NCBI RefSeq assembly: GCF_001424945.1
Contig: NZ_LMCW01000012.1
Coordinates: 2,642 to 66,641 of the forward strand
Source: Rhizobium sp. Root1203
Lineage (GTDB): Bacteria; Pseudomonadota; Alphaproteobacteria; Rhizobiales; Rhizobiaceae
DNA length: 64,000 nucleotides
Direction of reading: 5' to 3'
Of the stretch, positions 7,944 through 15,770 are shown in pieces. Position 1 is the first letter of the stretch. The number at the start of each line of letters is the position of its first letter. The notes beneath the pieces are model-generated. The model was not told where the DNA came from. It was given only the letters and a program-made list of their open reading frames with translations, and did not search any database. The position numbers and the translations under genes are program-made.

Positions 7944-8441
7944 GGAGATTTCCTCAATAAGGGGCCCTGTGGACGATCTCTACAGTGAGACACCTTAAAA
8001 AATCGAGATCATGTCCGATCAGCTTCAACTGTTTGCCGGGCTCGCTACGAGAACGGAGGAGAGCAGGCGCACGACTTTTGGACGCCCCTCCGCATCCTGC
8101 CGATCACGGCCTCCTCGCAGGAATAGCGGAAGGGAAGCCAAAGGTGTTGCCTCCAGAGAGCCTTGTGGCTTCCCTACCTGTGGCATCGAAATCCGTCCCA
8201 TCAGGTCGGTCCCCGTTACGTCCTACTTAAGCCGCACCGTTCGGTTGCCATGAACGCCATATTAGCAAAGTCACGAGCAAATGCCACCGATCTCCGCCAA
8301 CGTCAGCGCGGAAGGCTGACCCCTCTGCCGTTTCAATTCGAGCCGTACCGGACACAGTGCTGCCCATGAGAGAGGAATAGTGGAACACCGATAGCGTCGG
8401 AGATTGACTGCCTTCATTCCGACATCGGAAAGCGACAGGAG
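7944..8441. other. About 500 bp without a supportable gene
   Basis: Overlapping plus-strand frames of 70-80 codons are open, one beginning MSDQLQLFAGLATRTEES, but none has a good ribosome-binding site and the translations soon become Arg/Pro/Ser-rich as in non-coding high-GC DNA. This may be a degraded gene. Confidence 0.4.
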
Positions 8442-8585
8442 CTAGTAAAAGTTGTTGCCGGTGCCGCGAACCGGGCCCATCCCTGCAGGGGTTGCGTAGG
8501 TTGTGTTTTCCTGGCTGGTGGTTGCGCAGCCCGAAAGCGTCAAAAGCGCTATCGCGACTGTGGCCAAGAGATATTTCAGAGGCAT
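8442..8585 (-). CDS. Small lipoprotein, 47 residues
   Basis: The signal sequence MPLKYLLATVAIALLTLSGC ends in a lipobox Leu-Ser-Gly-Cys (Cys20). The mature peptide is short, Thr/Gly/Asn-rich and ends in GNNFY. AGGA lies seven bases before ATG 8585. The size resembles entericidin-like or other stress lipoproteins, but no family was identified. Confidence 0.7.
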   Translation of the reverse strand: MPLKYLLATVAIALLTLSGCATTSQENTTYATPAGMGPVRGTGNNFY

Positions 8586-8795
8586 GGCATTGTCCTATCA
8601 TTGGAGACTGCCCGGGCCTCAAGGGCCAGAGGCACGATACTCCTTCAAATCATCGGCAATGGCAAGGCGAACCGCTACAACCAAATCGATGGATTTGGCT
8701 CGACGAGGTTGCGACGCGCCGGAAGCTCGGAAGACCGCTTGCGACAGCGACCAGGACACCTATCAAGGCAGGCGAAGTGCACGCAAAGGCAAAGC

Positions 8796-8821
8796 GGAAC
8801 TGGATAACCGGGTACGCCGTT
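8796..8821 (+). promoter_or_regulatory. EcfG/RpoE2-type general-stress promoter
   Basis: GGAAC (8796-8800), 17 bases, then CGTT (8818-8821) matches the -35/-10 consensus of the alphaproteobacterial general-stress sigma factor. The start codon of the 84-residue gene is 24 bases downstream. Confidence 0.65.
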
Positions 8822-8845
8822 CTTCCCTTGGAAGGAGGAACCGCC

Positions 8846-9100
8846 ATGTCATCCCATAAACCCGAGTCTGAAAAGACAACGAAAAGCATCCCCCAGGCAT
8901 CGGAGGGAGTGCGACACGCCGCGCCGGCTACAGTGCATCTCCCCGCACTGACTAATGAACAAAGAATTCTTCTCGAAGCCTATCGACTCGGCCAACTGGA
9001 CGAGAAGAGGTTTCAGGAGTGCCTGGCTGGCGACCCTATTTTGTCGGAGTATGTTCGAAAGGTATGCCGTCCGACCGCCCCCTCGGCTCATACCCACTGA
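8846..9100 (+). CDS. Small soluble protein behind a general-stress promoter
   Basis: The 84-residue product starts at ATG 8846 with the strong site GGAAGGAGG seven bases upstream. The N-terminal half is polar and low in complexity (SSHKPESEKTTKS). The C-terminal half (TNEQRILLEAYRLGQLDEKRFQECL) should form amphipathic helices. Function unknown; regulation points to general stress. A bidirectional hairpin terminator follows at 9115-9143. Confidence 0.75.
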   Translation: MSSHKPESEKTTKSIPQASEGVRHAAPATVHLPALTNEQRILLEAYRLGQLDEKRFQECLAGDPILSEYVRKVCRPTAPSAHTH

Positions 9101-9114
9101 ACAGCGATGTCAAA

Positions 9115-9143
9115 AAAAGCCCCGCGGTGTTGGCGGGGCTTTT
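9115..9143. terminator. Bidirectional intrinsic terminator
   Basis: AAAAGCCCCGC (9115-9125) and GCGGGGCTTTT (9133-9143) form a perfect 11-bp stem with a 7-base loop, with A/T tracts on both sides. It sits between the converging 84- and 81-residue genes. Confidence 0.85.
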
Positions 9144-9169
9144 GGCATCCGGGATGCGGTCAATAACGA

Positions 9170-9415
9170 TTAGCTCTGACGCTTGGTTCCTTGTTTTTGA
9201 ACGACGCCACGGGCTGCATCCACAAGGATTCGCAGGTGGTTCGCATCTCGGATGCCCTGCTGGTACATCTCGATAATAATCGCTCCAACACGGATAGCCT
9301 CCTCCGACGGCAGCGAGACGTCGTTGTCGTGACAGAAGGCTTCAAGGACCACCTGACATTTTGCCAGATCTTCCGATGTCAGCGGCTCGTCATGCCGATG
9401 AAATCGCCGAGTCAT
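9170..9415 (-). CDS. Small helical protein, 81 residues, function unknown
   Basis: The ATG 9415 follows GAGGAGAA, with another AGGAGG further upstream. The product is soluble, with helices such as AKCQVVLEAFCHD and AIRVGAIIIEMYQQGI and a basic C-terminal end. Conserved small proteins of this kind are common in rhizobia, but I cannot name a function. It converges on the 84-residue gene at a shared terminator. Confidence 0.7.
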   Translation of the reverse strand: MTRRFHRHDEPLTSEDLAKCQVVLEAFCHDNDVSLPSEEAIRVGAIIIEMYQQGIRDANHLRILVDAARGVVQKQGTKRQS

Positions 9416-9565
9416 TTCTCCTCAACCTCCTCTGCAATGTATGTAATGGCAGATATTTTGGTTTTTTCGGAAGAAGATTCAAGAGCATCAGTTGCGTTTT
9501 GACGGTGTGAAGCGTCGTCGGTATGGATGCCAAATATCTGCTTCGCGTCCGTGCTACGATACGGC

Positions 9566-9590
9566 GGAACGAACCCATTGCTTAACCGTT
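9566..9590 (+). promoter_or_regulatory. EcfG/RpoE2-type general-stress promoter
   Basis: GGAAC (9566-9570), 16 bases, then CGTT (9587-9590), 31 bases upstream of the 69-residue ORF. This spacing is within the accepted range for the sigma factor. Confidence 0.65.
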
Positions 9591-9621
9591 GACCTACGAT
9601 AACGCAGATGGAGAAAATCAA

Positions 9622-9831
9622 ATGGGTATCGAGCAAGCCGCGAACGAAAAAGGCAGGCAGTCGGCGCGCGGGCTGCGAAAAAGCGCTGCAAAAGACGAAA
9701 GAAAAGTAGAGGCTCAAAAGGGATCGGACCTGGCGAAGGGTGCAGACCGCTTTGAGGAGCGGTCGAAAAGCTCGGATGGCAAGAGCGCTGGTGAGAAGCA
9801 GGGACTCTCCCGGGAGAAGCAGGGAACTTGA
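9622..9831 (+). CDS. Very hydrophilic 69-residue protein, probably stress-induced
   Basis: The product has almost no hydrophobic residues and is rich in Lys, Glu, Ser, Gly and Gln (for example KSAAKDERKVEAQKGSD). It should be disordered and resembles small hydrophilin-like stress proteins. GGAG lies eight bases before ATG 9622, and an EcfG-type promoter lies just upstream, which makes the ORF credible despite its composition. Confidence 0.6.
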   Translation: MGIEQAANEKGRQSARGLRKSAAKDERKVEAQKGSDLAKGADRFEERSKSSDGKSAGEKQGLSREKQGT

Positions 9832-9861
9832 AGGGGCCGCATCGGTCGGGCGAGGGATAAG

Positions 9862-9894
9862 CCCCCTCGAGATCGGCTGGGTCGCCCGAGGGGG
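9862..9894. terminator. Hairpin cluster between converging small genes
   Basis: CCCCCTCG (9862-9869) pairs perfectly with CGAGGGGG (9887-9894). An alternative stem CGGGCGA with TCGCCCG overlaps it. It lies between the 69-residue gene and the 30-residue peptide gene and may end both transcripts, although T-tracts are absent. Confidence 0.4.
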
Positions 9895-9943
9895 CCCCGT
9901 CGGGCAATGTTGATTGGTCAATCCTCCCCGTTTGGCCGGCGAC

Positions 9944-10036
9944 TCACAACGCTGAGGCAGCCAAAACAAGCACCAGCGCCCAGATGAGGGCAGACAGTTC
10001 AACGGCTACCAAAAAACCAACAGCGCGATCGCTCAT
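9944..10036 (-). CDS. 30-residue single-helix membrane peptide
   Basis: The product starts MSDRAVGFLVAVELSAL and is otherwise one hydrophobic helix rich in Leu, Ala and Val with no charged tail. The start ATG 10036 has a very strong ribosome-binding site, GGAGGAGG, six bases upstream. An EcfG-type promoter lies at 10074-10099. Small stress-induced membrane peptides of this type exist in many bacteria. Function unknown. Confidence 0.65.
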   Translation of the reverse strand: MSDRAVGFLVAVELSALIWALVLVLAASAL

Positions 10037-10073
10037 GATATCCTCCTCCGGCAACCTCCATCGCCTTTAGGAA

Positions 10074-10099
10074 AACGTTTTCGGGGGGATTATTGTTCC
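10074..10099 (-). promoter_or_regulatory. EcfG/RpoE2-type general-stress promoter
   Basis: Read on the minus strand: GGAAC (10099-10095), 17 bases, CGTT (10077-10074). The -10 half is embedded in a perfect 12-bp palindrome GAAAACGTTTTC at 10071-10082. It drives the 30-residue peptide gene starting at 10036. Confidence 0.65.
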
Positions 10100-10135
10100 G
10101 CAACGCGCGATTTGCGTGGTTGAGCTGATCAATTG

Positions 10136-10285
10136 CTACTGGACTGGATAGACGAATACCGCCTTATACACAGCGATAAAGCCACCAACAGCCGTGATGA
10201 CTGCCAAGACCATTGCCAGCAAAAGTACGGCCTTCGTGCCCCAGCCGTTCGGCCGAGGCGCCCGTTTGCCTTCCTCAATTCCCAT
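10136..10285 (-). CDS. 49-residue single-helix membrane protein
   Basis: A basic N-terminal segment (MGIEEGKRAPRPNGWGTK) is followed by one transmembrane helix (AVLLLAMVLAVITAVGGFIA) and a short tail. ATG 10285 is chosen because GAGGAAGG lies eight bases upstream. The frame is open to ATG 10321, which has no such site and would add 12 residues. Function unknown. Confidence 0.6.
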   Translation of the reverse strand: MGIEEGKRAPRPNGWGTKAVLLLAMVLAVITAVGGFIAVYKAVFVYPVQ

Positions 10286-10563
10286 AGCTATTGCCTTCCT
10301 CGATTCGCCGTCAGCAGACATAGTACATCCGCGCGCGGGACTTCTTCTGCCATTCCGACCTAGTGCGACTCATTTCTCCAGACAGCGGACGCACGGCAAG
10401 CCCGTCGCGGCTGCAGTTTTGGCATATGCAATGCCTTAAATTGCGGGGGTTGAGATGCAACCTGAGATATGATGCATACGGTGCGTCCGGTTGCCGGACC
10501 CGGAGACATGATGTTTCTGGCGCCCCGTTGATTTCGGTCAGCGGGGCTGTTTTTCGAGCGCCC

Positions 10564-10704
10564 TTACTTGTCTTTTTTTCCAAGTGTAAGCGAGCTGCTT
10601 GCCTGCTTAACCTGAGCACCCTGCGTTGCGTGAGGCGCAGCCGCCGACTTGTCTTTCTTCGGCTTTCGCGTTTCGCGATTACTTCTAACTTGACCCTTTG
10701 CCAT
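10564..10704 (-). CDS. 46-residue basic protein, conserved small alphaproteobacterial type
   Basis: The product begins MAKGQVRSNRETRKPKKDKS and ends SLTLGKKDK. It is strongly basic and probably disordered. Similar small proteins are, to my recollection, widespread in Rhizobiales as unnamed proteins. AAGGAGG five bases before ATG 10704 is a strong ribosome-binding site. Nucleic-acid binding is possible from its charge only. Confidence 0.75.
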   Translation of the reverse strand: MAKGQVRSNRETRKPKKDKSAAAPHATQGAQVKQASSSLTLGKKDK

Positions 10705-10854
10705 AGTAGCCTCCTTGCTCCGGTCGAGACCAAATGGAAACGACGACGCTCCTACGGGTGGCCTAAGCGGGAACAAAAGCAAGGGATTTTTTTACGCTTC
10801 GGCGAAGACGAATAAACTTTGGCGACGATGGTTCGGTTGTGACGACACGCGATC

Positions 10855-10894
10855 GAGCGGCGCGGGGAACCGTGTATTGCGCCGCTCTTGTTTT
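10855..10894 (+). terminator. Intrinsic terminator on the plus strand with no gene before it
   Basis: GAGCGGCGC (10855-10863) and GCGCCGCTC (10879-10887) form a perfect 9-bp stem followed by TTGTTTT. The previous plus-strand gene ended more than 1 kb upstream, and the next begins at 10999. It may end a small RNA or act as a leader terminator for the SDR gene. Confidence 0.5.
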
Positions 10895-10998
10895 CCCGCA
10901 CTGGACATTGTCTCGCACTCACTTCAACACTTGGCAGAGCCGTGAAACCTTCCTCCCGGAAGGGGGCGGCACTGAAAGCCAACGGGTGAGGGTAGGAC

Positions 10999-11766
10999 AT
11001 GGTGGACAGACTGAAGGGCAAGATTGCCATTATCTCCGGCGGAGCGACCGGCATGGGCGGTGCAGCATCCCGACTGTTTGCGGCCGAAGGCGCCAAGGTG
11101 GCGATTATCGACCGCAATGAGCCGGCGGCGCGGGAGACGGTACAAGCGATCCGGGATGCGGGGGGCGTTGCCGACCACTGGGTTGCCGACGTGTCGGACG
11201 AGGCGGCCGTCATCGATGCGGTCAAAGGCGTCGAGGGCCGGTTCGGCCCGGTGACGGTTCTTTTCAATCATGCGGGGACGATCGTCATCAAGCCTTTCCT
11301 GGAGACCACCCTCGAGGAGTGGGAATGGCTGCATGCGGTCAACGTGCGTTCGATGTTCCTGGTGACACGGGCCGTGCTGCCCGGCATGATCGCTGCTGGC
11401 GGCGGCTCCATCGTCTGCACCTCTTCGATCTCCGCCGTTGCTGCGACACCGATGGAAGTCCTTTACGACACCACCAAGGGCGCGGTTCACATGTTTGCCC
11501 GGGCCATCGGCGTCGAGTTCCGAGACCGCAACGTCCGCTGCAATGCTGTTTGCCCAGGCTTTATCCGTACGCCGCACGGTCTGCGAGAGGTGAGCGAGCT
11601 GCAGGCGCTGGGCGTGGATGTCTCGGATGCCGCAATCGCCGCGCAGCAGGGGCGCATCGGCGAGCCAGAGGACGTGGCGCGGGCAGCGCTCTATCTGGCC
11701 AGCGACGAGTCGATCTTCGTCAACGGTGCCCACCTGTTCGTCGACAACGGCTTCACGGCAATCTAG
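10999..11766 (+). CDS. SDR-family NAD(P)-dependent oxidoreductase
   Basis: The 255-residue classical short-chain dehydrogenase has the cofactor motif IISGGATGMGG near the N-terminus, the NNAG-equivalent FNHAG, the catalytic Ser in CTSSISAV and the Tyr-x-x-x-Lys pair in YDTTK. The C-terminal SDESIFVNGAHLFVDNGF is typical. The substrate cannot be deduced. GAGGGTAGGAC precedes ATG 10999. It ends at a strong hairpin shared with the converging MFS gene. Confidence 0.9.
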   Translation: MVDRLKGKIAIISGGATGMGGAASRLFAAEGAKVAIIDRNEPAARETVQAIRDAGGVADHWVADVSDEAAVIDAVKGVEGRFGPVTVLFNHAGTIVIKPFLETTLEEWEWLHAVNVRSMFLVTRAVLPGMIAAGGGSIVCTSSISAVAATPMEVLYDTTKGAVHMFARAIGVEFRDRNVRCNAVCPGFIRTPHGLREVSELQALGVDVSDAAIAAQQGRIGEPEDVARAALYLASDESIFVNGAHLFVDNGFTAI

Positions 11767-11794
11767 CGAAAGACGCGCTGTCGGGCGTAAAATA

Positions 11795-11816
11795 GGCCGA
11801 GGCGCGAGCCTCGGCC
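11795..11816. terminator. Hairpin terminator between SDR and MFS genes
   Basis: GGCCGAGGC (11795-11803), a GCGA tetraloop, and GCCTCGGCC (11808-11816). On the minus strand it is followed by TATTTT, so it serves the leftward MFS gene best and probably also the SDR gene. Confidence 0.75.
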
Positions 11817-11856
11817 CATCTCGTTCCGCGGCGCCTCAGTCGGGCGCCGATCTTCC

Positions 11857-13083
11857 TTACTTGGCGGTCTTCGTTGCGTGGCGGCGGCCTTTGCCGATAT
11901 CCGGCAGGAAAATGGTCAACAAGCCGAGCAGCGGAAGATACGAGCAGATGCGGTAGACGAACTCGATGCCCATCCGGTCCGCTACCATGCCGAGGCCAGC
12001 CGCTCCGATGCCGCCGATACCGAAAGCAAAGCCGAAGAACAGCCCGGCAATCATGCCGACGCGGCCGGGCACCAATTCCTGCGCGAAGACGACGATTGCC
12101 GAAAACGCCGAAGCCAGGATCACGCCGATCAGGAAGGTGAGCAATATGGTCCAAGTGTAGTCAGCATAGGGCAGGGCAAGCGTAAAGGGCAGCGCGCCGA
12201 GAATCGAGAACCAGATCACGAATTTTGTGCCGAACCAGTCAACGATCGGTCCGCCCGCCACGGTGCCGATGGCAACCGCACCGAGGAACACGAAGAGCAG
12301 AATCTGCGCTTCCTGGACGGAAACGTGGAACCGCTCGATCATATAGAAGGTGTAGTAGCTCGAAAGGCTCGTCATGTAGACGTATTTCGAGAAGACCAGC
12401 ACCGCCAGCACGGCGATTGCCATGATCACCTTCCGGCGCGGCAGTGGCACGGCATCGACCGCACCTTTGCGACCCGCGCTTGCCTTGCGGTGGTTCGCAT
12501 ACCATGCGCCGACGCGCCACAGAATGATCATGCCCGTGAGTGCCGCGAGCGAGAACCAGGCAACGCTGTGCTGGCCGCGCGGCAGGACGATGAAGGCTGC
12601 GAGCAACGGGCCGATCGCCGATCCGAAGTTTCCGCCCACCTGGAACAGTGATTGCGCAAGGCCGTGACGGCCGCCGGAGGCCAGACGTGCAACGCGCGAG
12701 GATTCGGGATGAAACACCGCTGAACCGAGGCCGATGACGCCGGCGCCGATCAGCAGCACCCAATAGGCATGCGCATAGGCAAGAAGGACGAGGCCGATCA
12801 GGGTGAAACCCATTCCGATGGAAAGGGAGTAAGGCAGGGGTCGCTTGTCGGTGTAGATGCCGATAAGGGGCTGCAAGAGCGACGCAGTGACTTGAAACAC
12901 GAGGCCGAGGAAGCCGATCTGGGTGAAATCGAGCCTGTAGGTGTCCTTGATCATCGGATAGAGGGCAGGGATCAACGACTGCATGGTGTCGTTGAGAAGG
13001 TGGCAGAAGCTCACCGCCATGATGATGCCGAAGACTGTCTGTTCCGCAGAGTGCCTCTCTGCCGTCATTGCACTGTTTGTCAC
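11857..13083 (-). CDS. MFS efflux transporter, fosmidomycin-resistance (Fsr) type
   Basis: The 408-residue protein has about 12 hydrophobic segments. The N-terminal region (SFCHLLNDTMQSLIPALYPMIK) and HPESSRVARLASGGRHGLAQSLFQVGGNFGSA are hallmarks of the Fsr branch of the major facilitator superfamily. The start is GTG 13083 with GGAG seven bases upstream; the longer open frame lacks one. E. coli Fsr is about the same length. It is divergent from an AraC-type regulator, which probably controls it. The true substrate is unknown. Confidence 0.85.
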   Translation of the reverse strand: MTNSAMTAERHSAEQTVFGIIMAVSFCHLLNDTMQSLIPALYPMIKDTYRLDFTQIGFLGLVFQVTASLLQPLIGIYTDKRPLPYSLSIGMGFTLIGLVLLAYAHAYWVLLIGAGVIGLGSAVFHPESSRVARLASGGRHGLAQSLFQVGGNFGSAIGPLLAAFIVLPRGQHSVAWFSLAALTGMIILWRVGAWYANHRKASAGRKGAVDAVPLPRRKVIMAIAVLAVLVFSKYVYMTSLSSYYTFYMIERFHVSVQEAQILLFVFLGAVAIGTVAGGPIVDWFGTKFVIWFSILGALPFTLALPYADYTWTILLTFLIGVILASAFSAIVVFAQELVPGRVGMIAGLFFGFAFGIGGIGAAGLGMVADRMGIEFVYRICSYLPLLGLLTIFLPDIGKGRRHATKTAK

Positions 13084-13181
13084 GATTTTACTCCGTCGTT
13101 TGACGATCTCGGGATAGACGACTTGCTGCCGTCCCGCTTTCGTGTTTTGGTCTTGTTGTTTCGCGAGTGGGCCAAAACGAG

Positions 13182-14003
13182 ATGAAGACGCGGCAGATGC
13201 AATCGATGAGCGAATTGTCAAAGCTCCATCTGGAGCGATTGGCCGCCATCGAGGCCGCGTCGGAGCCCGTCTATGCAATCCCCTCGGAATACCCAGCCGG
13301 CTATCACGTCGAAGCCCACAGCCACAGCCGCGCGCAGTTCGTCTACGCCCGCGCCGGGGTCCTCATGGTTTCATCCAGACAAGGTCGGTGGATGGTGCCG
13401 CCGGAGCACGCGCTCTGGATTCCCGCAGGTCTTGAGCATACCGTCGACATGCTGGGCGACGTCACAATGCTATCGGCGTATATCGCGCCCGGTGCATCGG
13501 CCGCGGGACCGTCGGCCATGCGTGTCATGGCGCTGACGGACCTTGCACGCGCCCTGATCGTGGAAGCGGTCGCGCCCCAAGAAGGTGCCGATGGATCCCA
13601 CCGGCAAAGGCTTATCATGGCGCTGCTCCTGGAAGAGGTGCTGAGGCTGCCGGACCGCCCCCTGGGACTGCCGTTTCCTGCCGACCGTCGCCTGGCCGCG
13701 CTTTGCCGCAGCTTCATGGAAAACCCCAGCGCACGGCTGGTGATCGACGATTGGGCGCAGCGACTGGCGATGAGCCGACGCGCGTTCACCCGAGCGTTTC
13801 GAAGCGAGACCGGCCTGAGCCTTTCAGCATGGCGGCAGCAGGCGACGGTGTTCACTGCCTTGCCCCGCCTTGCCGGCGGCGAGTCGGTGACGGCCGTTGC
13901 GCTCGATCTTGGTTATGACAGCGTTGCCGCCTTCACGACCATGTTCAGGCGCATGCTGGGCGCCGCTCCCCGGGCTTATTTCAGGTCGCCCGATCCGTCA
14001 TGA
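13182..14003 (+). CDS. AraC-family transcriptional regulator with N-terminal cupin
   Basis: The product is about 273 residues. The N-terminal half is a cupin-type sensor (GYHVEAHSHSRAQFVYA, then WMVPPEHALWIPAGLEH). The C-terminal half holds two helix-turn-helix units (IDDWAQRLAMSRRAFTRAFRSETG and VTAVALDLGYDSVAAFTTMFRRMLG). The start is uncertain: GTG 13167, ATG 13182 and ATG 13206 are all in frame with weak ribosome-binding sites. It is divergent from the Fsr-type pump and probably regulates it. Confidence 0.85.
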   Translation: MKTRQMQSMSELSKLHLERLAAIEAASEPVYAIPSEYPAGYHVEAHSHSRAQFVYARAGVLMVSSRQGRWMVPPEHALWIPAGLEHTVDMLGDVTMLSAYIAPGASAAGPSAMRVMALTDLARALIVEAVAPQEGADGSHRQRLIMALLLEEVLRLPDRPLGLPFPADRRLAALCRSFMENPSARLVIDDWAQRLAMSRRAFTRAFRSETGLSLSAWRQQATVFTALPRLAGGESVTAVALDLGYDSVAAFTTMFRRMLGAAPRAYFRSPDPS

Positions 14004-14109
14004 AATCATAGTCATCGCCCTTTTCGTGGACGTCCGCGAACGCGCCTGACGAGGTGCGATCGTTGTTTCGTGCAGCGACGACGCGTCGCAGCTTCGAATT
14101 CGAGGAGCA

Positions 14110-14143
14110 TTCGTTTGACATTCGCTTAATCTTCGTTTTAAGT
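14110..14143 (+). promoter_or_regulatory. glp promoter with three 11-bp-phased direct repeats
   Basis: TTCGTTT at 14110, TTCGCTT at 14121 and TTCGTTT at 14132 repeat every 11 bp, one helical turn apart. They overlap a promoter with -35 TTGACA (14115-14120), a 17-base spacer and -10 TTAAGT (14138-14143). DeoR-family regulators such as GlpR bind phased direct repeats of TTCG-rich half-sites, so this is a good candidate glycerol-3-phosphate-responsive operator. No glpR gene is in the window. Confidence 0.6.
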
Positions 14144-14206
14144 GTACTCACTTTCGCAATCGCTCAGTATTTTTGCGGTGCGGCATTTCTGGCTCGGAGG
14201 GGGAAC

Positions 14207-15724
14207 GTGGGCCGTCAGATTCACGATATTTTTGTTATCGGTGGCGGCATCAACGGCTGCGGAATCGCGCGTGACGCCGTCGGTCGCGGTTATTCCGTTG
14301 CACTGGCCGAGATGAACGATTTTGCCTCCGGTACGTCTTCCGGCGCGACCAAGCTCATTCACGGCGGTTTGCGTTATCTGGAGCACTACGAGTTTCGTTT
14401 GGTGCGCGAATCGTTGATGGAGCGTGAAATTCTCTGGGCGATGGCGCCGCATATCATCTGGCCGATGCGTTTCGTCCTGCCCTATCACAAGGGCGGTATT
14501 CGCCCGGCATGGCTGATCCGCCTCGGGCTTTTTCTCTACGATTACCTTGGTGGCCGCAAGCTTCTGCCGCCGACTGCCGTGCTCGATATGCGCCGGGACA
14601 AGGCTGCACAGCCCTTGAAGGCGCTGTTCACGAAGGCCTTCGAATACTCTGACGGCTGGGTGGACGACGCTCGCATGGTCGTGCTCAACGCACGCGACGC
14701 GGCCGATCGCGGGGCTCAGATCATGCCGAGGACGAAAGTGGTCTCCGCCCATCGCGAGGACGGGCTTTGGTCAATCGAGACGGTCGATGCGGGAACCGGG
14801 CAGGTTCAGACCTTTCAGGCTCGCATGCTGGTCAACGCCGCAGGTCCCTGGGTCGATCACGTCATTCGCGCGGCATTCGGACAGAACGAGGCGCATCACG
14901 TCCGGCTCGTCCAGGGCAGCCATATCGTCGTGAAGAAGAAGTTCGACGATCCGCGGGCCTACTTCTTTCAGAATCCGGACAATCGGATCATTTTCGCCAT
15001 CCCCTATGAGCAGGATTTCACACTCATCGGCACGACGGATCGCGACTACACCGCCGATCCGAAGGACGTGAAGATCTCCGACGAGGAGACGACCTATCTG
15101 TGCAATGCGGCAAGCGAATACTTCAAGGAACCGGTGCGGCCGGATGATATCGTCTGGACCTATTCGGCCGTGCGGCCGCTTTTCGACGACGGCGCGTCGA
15201 AGGCGCAGGAAGCGACCCGCGACTATGTACTGAAAGTGGAAGGCGAGGGCGGCACTGCCCCGCTTCTCAATGTCTTCGGCGGCAAATTGACGACCTACCG
15301 GCGGCTCTCCGAGCACGCGCTGGAAAAGATCGGGGGTGCCATCGGCGAGAAAGGCGCGCCCTGGACGGCGACAAGCCATCTGCCGGGCGGCGATTTTGCT
15401 GCACGGGGATATGAAGCTGAAGTCGGCAAGCTGAAGGGTAGCTACCCCTTCCTCGGAGATGCGCACGCGCGCCGGCTGGTTCGACGCTACGGTACAAAGG
15501 CTGCGGTTCTGCTGGGGCAGGCACGCAGCGTGGAAGACCTCGGGCGCTGTTTCGGCAGCGATCTTTACGAGGCAGAGGTTCGCTATCTGATCAATCACGA
15601 ATGGGCCAGGCGCGCAGAAGACGTGCTCTGGCGGAGAACGAAGGACGGCCTGCGTCTGACGAAGGAACAGGCCGCGCTATTGGAGGAGTACATGGCTGCG
15701 CTACCGGCACAGATGGCCGGGTAA
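14207..15724 (+). CDS. glpD: Aerobic glycerol-3-phosphate dehydrogenase
   Basis: This 505-residue FAD enzyme oxidises glycerol-3-phosphate to dihydroxyacetone phosphate and feeds electrons to the quinone pool at the inner membrane. The FAD-binding motif VIGGGINGCGIARDAVGRG is at about residues 10-28. SGTSSGATKLIHGGLRYLE and NVFGGKLTTYRRLSE are family hallmarks. The start is GTG 14207 with GGAGGGGG just upstream; the frame is open further but has no other site. It is the first gene of the glycerol locus and is followed after 46 bases by glpS. Confidence 0.95.
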   Translation: MGRQIHDIFVIGGGINGCGIARDAVGRGYSVALAEMNDFASGTSSGATKLIHGGLRYLEHYEFRLVRESLMEREILWAMAPHIIWPMRFVLPYHKGGIRPAWLIRLGLFLYDYLGGRKLLPPTAVLDMRRDKAAQPLKALFTKAFEYSDGWVDDARMVVLNARDAADRGAQIMPRTKVVSAHREDGLWSIETVDAGTGQVQTFQARMLVNAAGPWVDHVIRAAFGQNEAHHVRLVQGSHIVVKKKFDDPRAYFFQNPDNRIIFAIPYEQDFTLIGTTDRDYTADPKDVKISDEETTYLCNAASEYFKEPVRPDDIVWTYSAVRPLFDDGASKAQEATRDYVLKVEGEGGTAPLLNVFGGKLTTYRRLSEHALEKIGGAIGEKGAPWTATSHLPGGDFAARGYEAEVGKLKGSYPFLGDAHARRLVRRYGTKAAVLLGQARSVEDLGRCFGSDLYEAEVRYLINHEWARRAEDVLWRRTKDGLRLTKEQAALLEEYMAALPAQMAG

Positions 15725-15770
15725 GAGTGCGCCATGTCGTCCCCGCTGTTGAGGAGGCACGGGAACAGGA

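Noticed and set aside
8011..8253. Frame beginning MSDQLQLFAGLATRTEES
   Set aside because: The start looks plausible but the rest degenerates into Arg/Pro/Ser-rich sequence and there is no ribosome-binding site.
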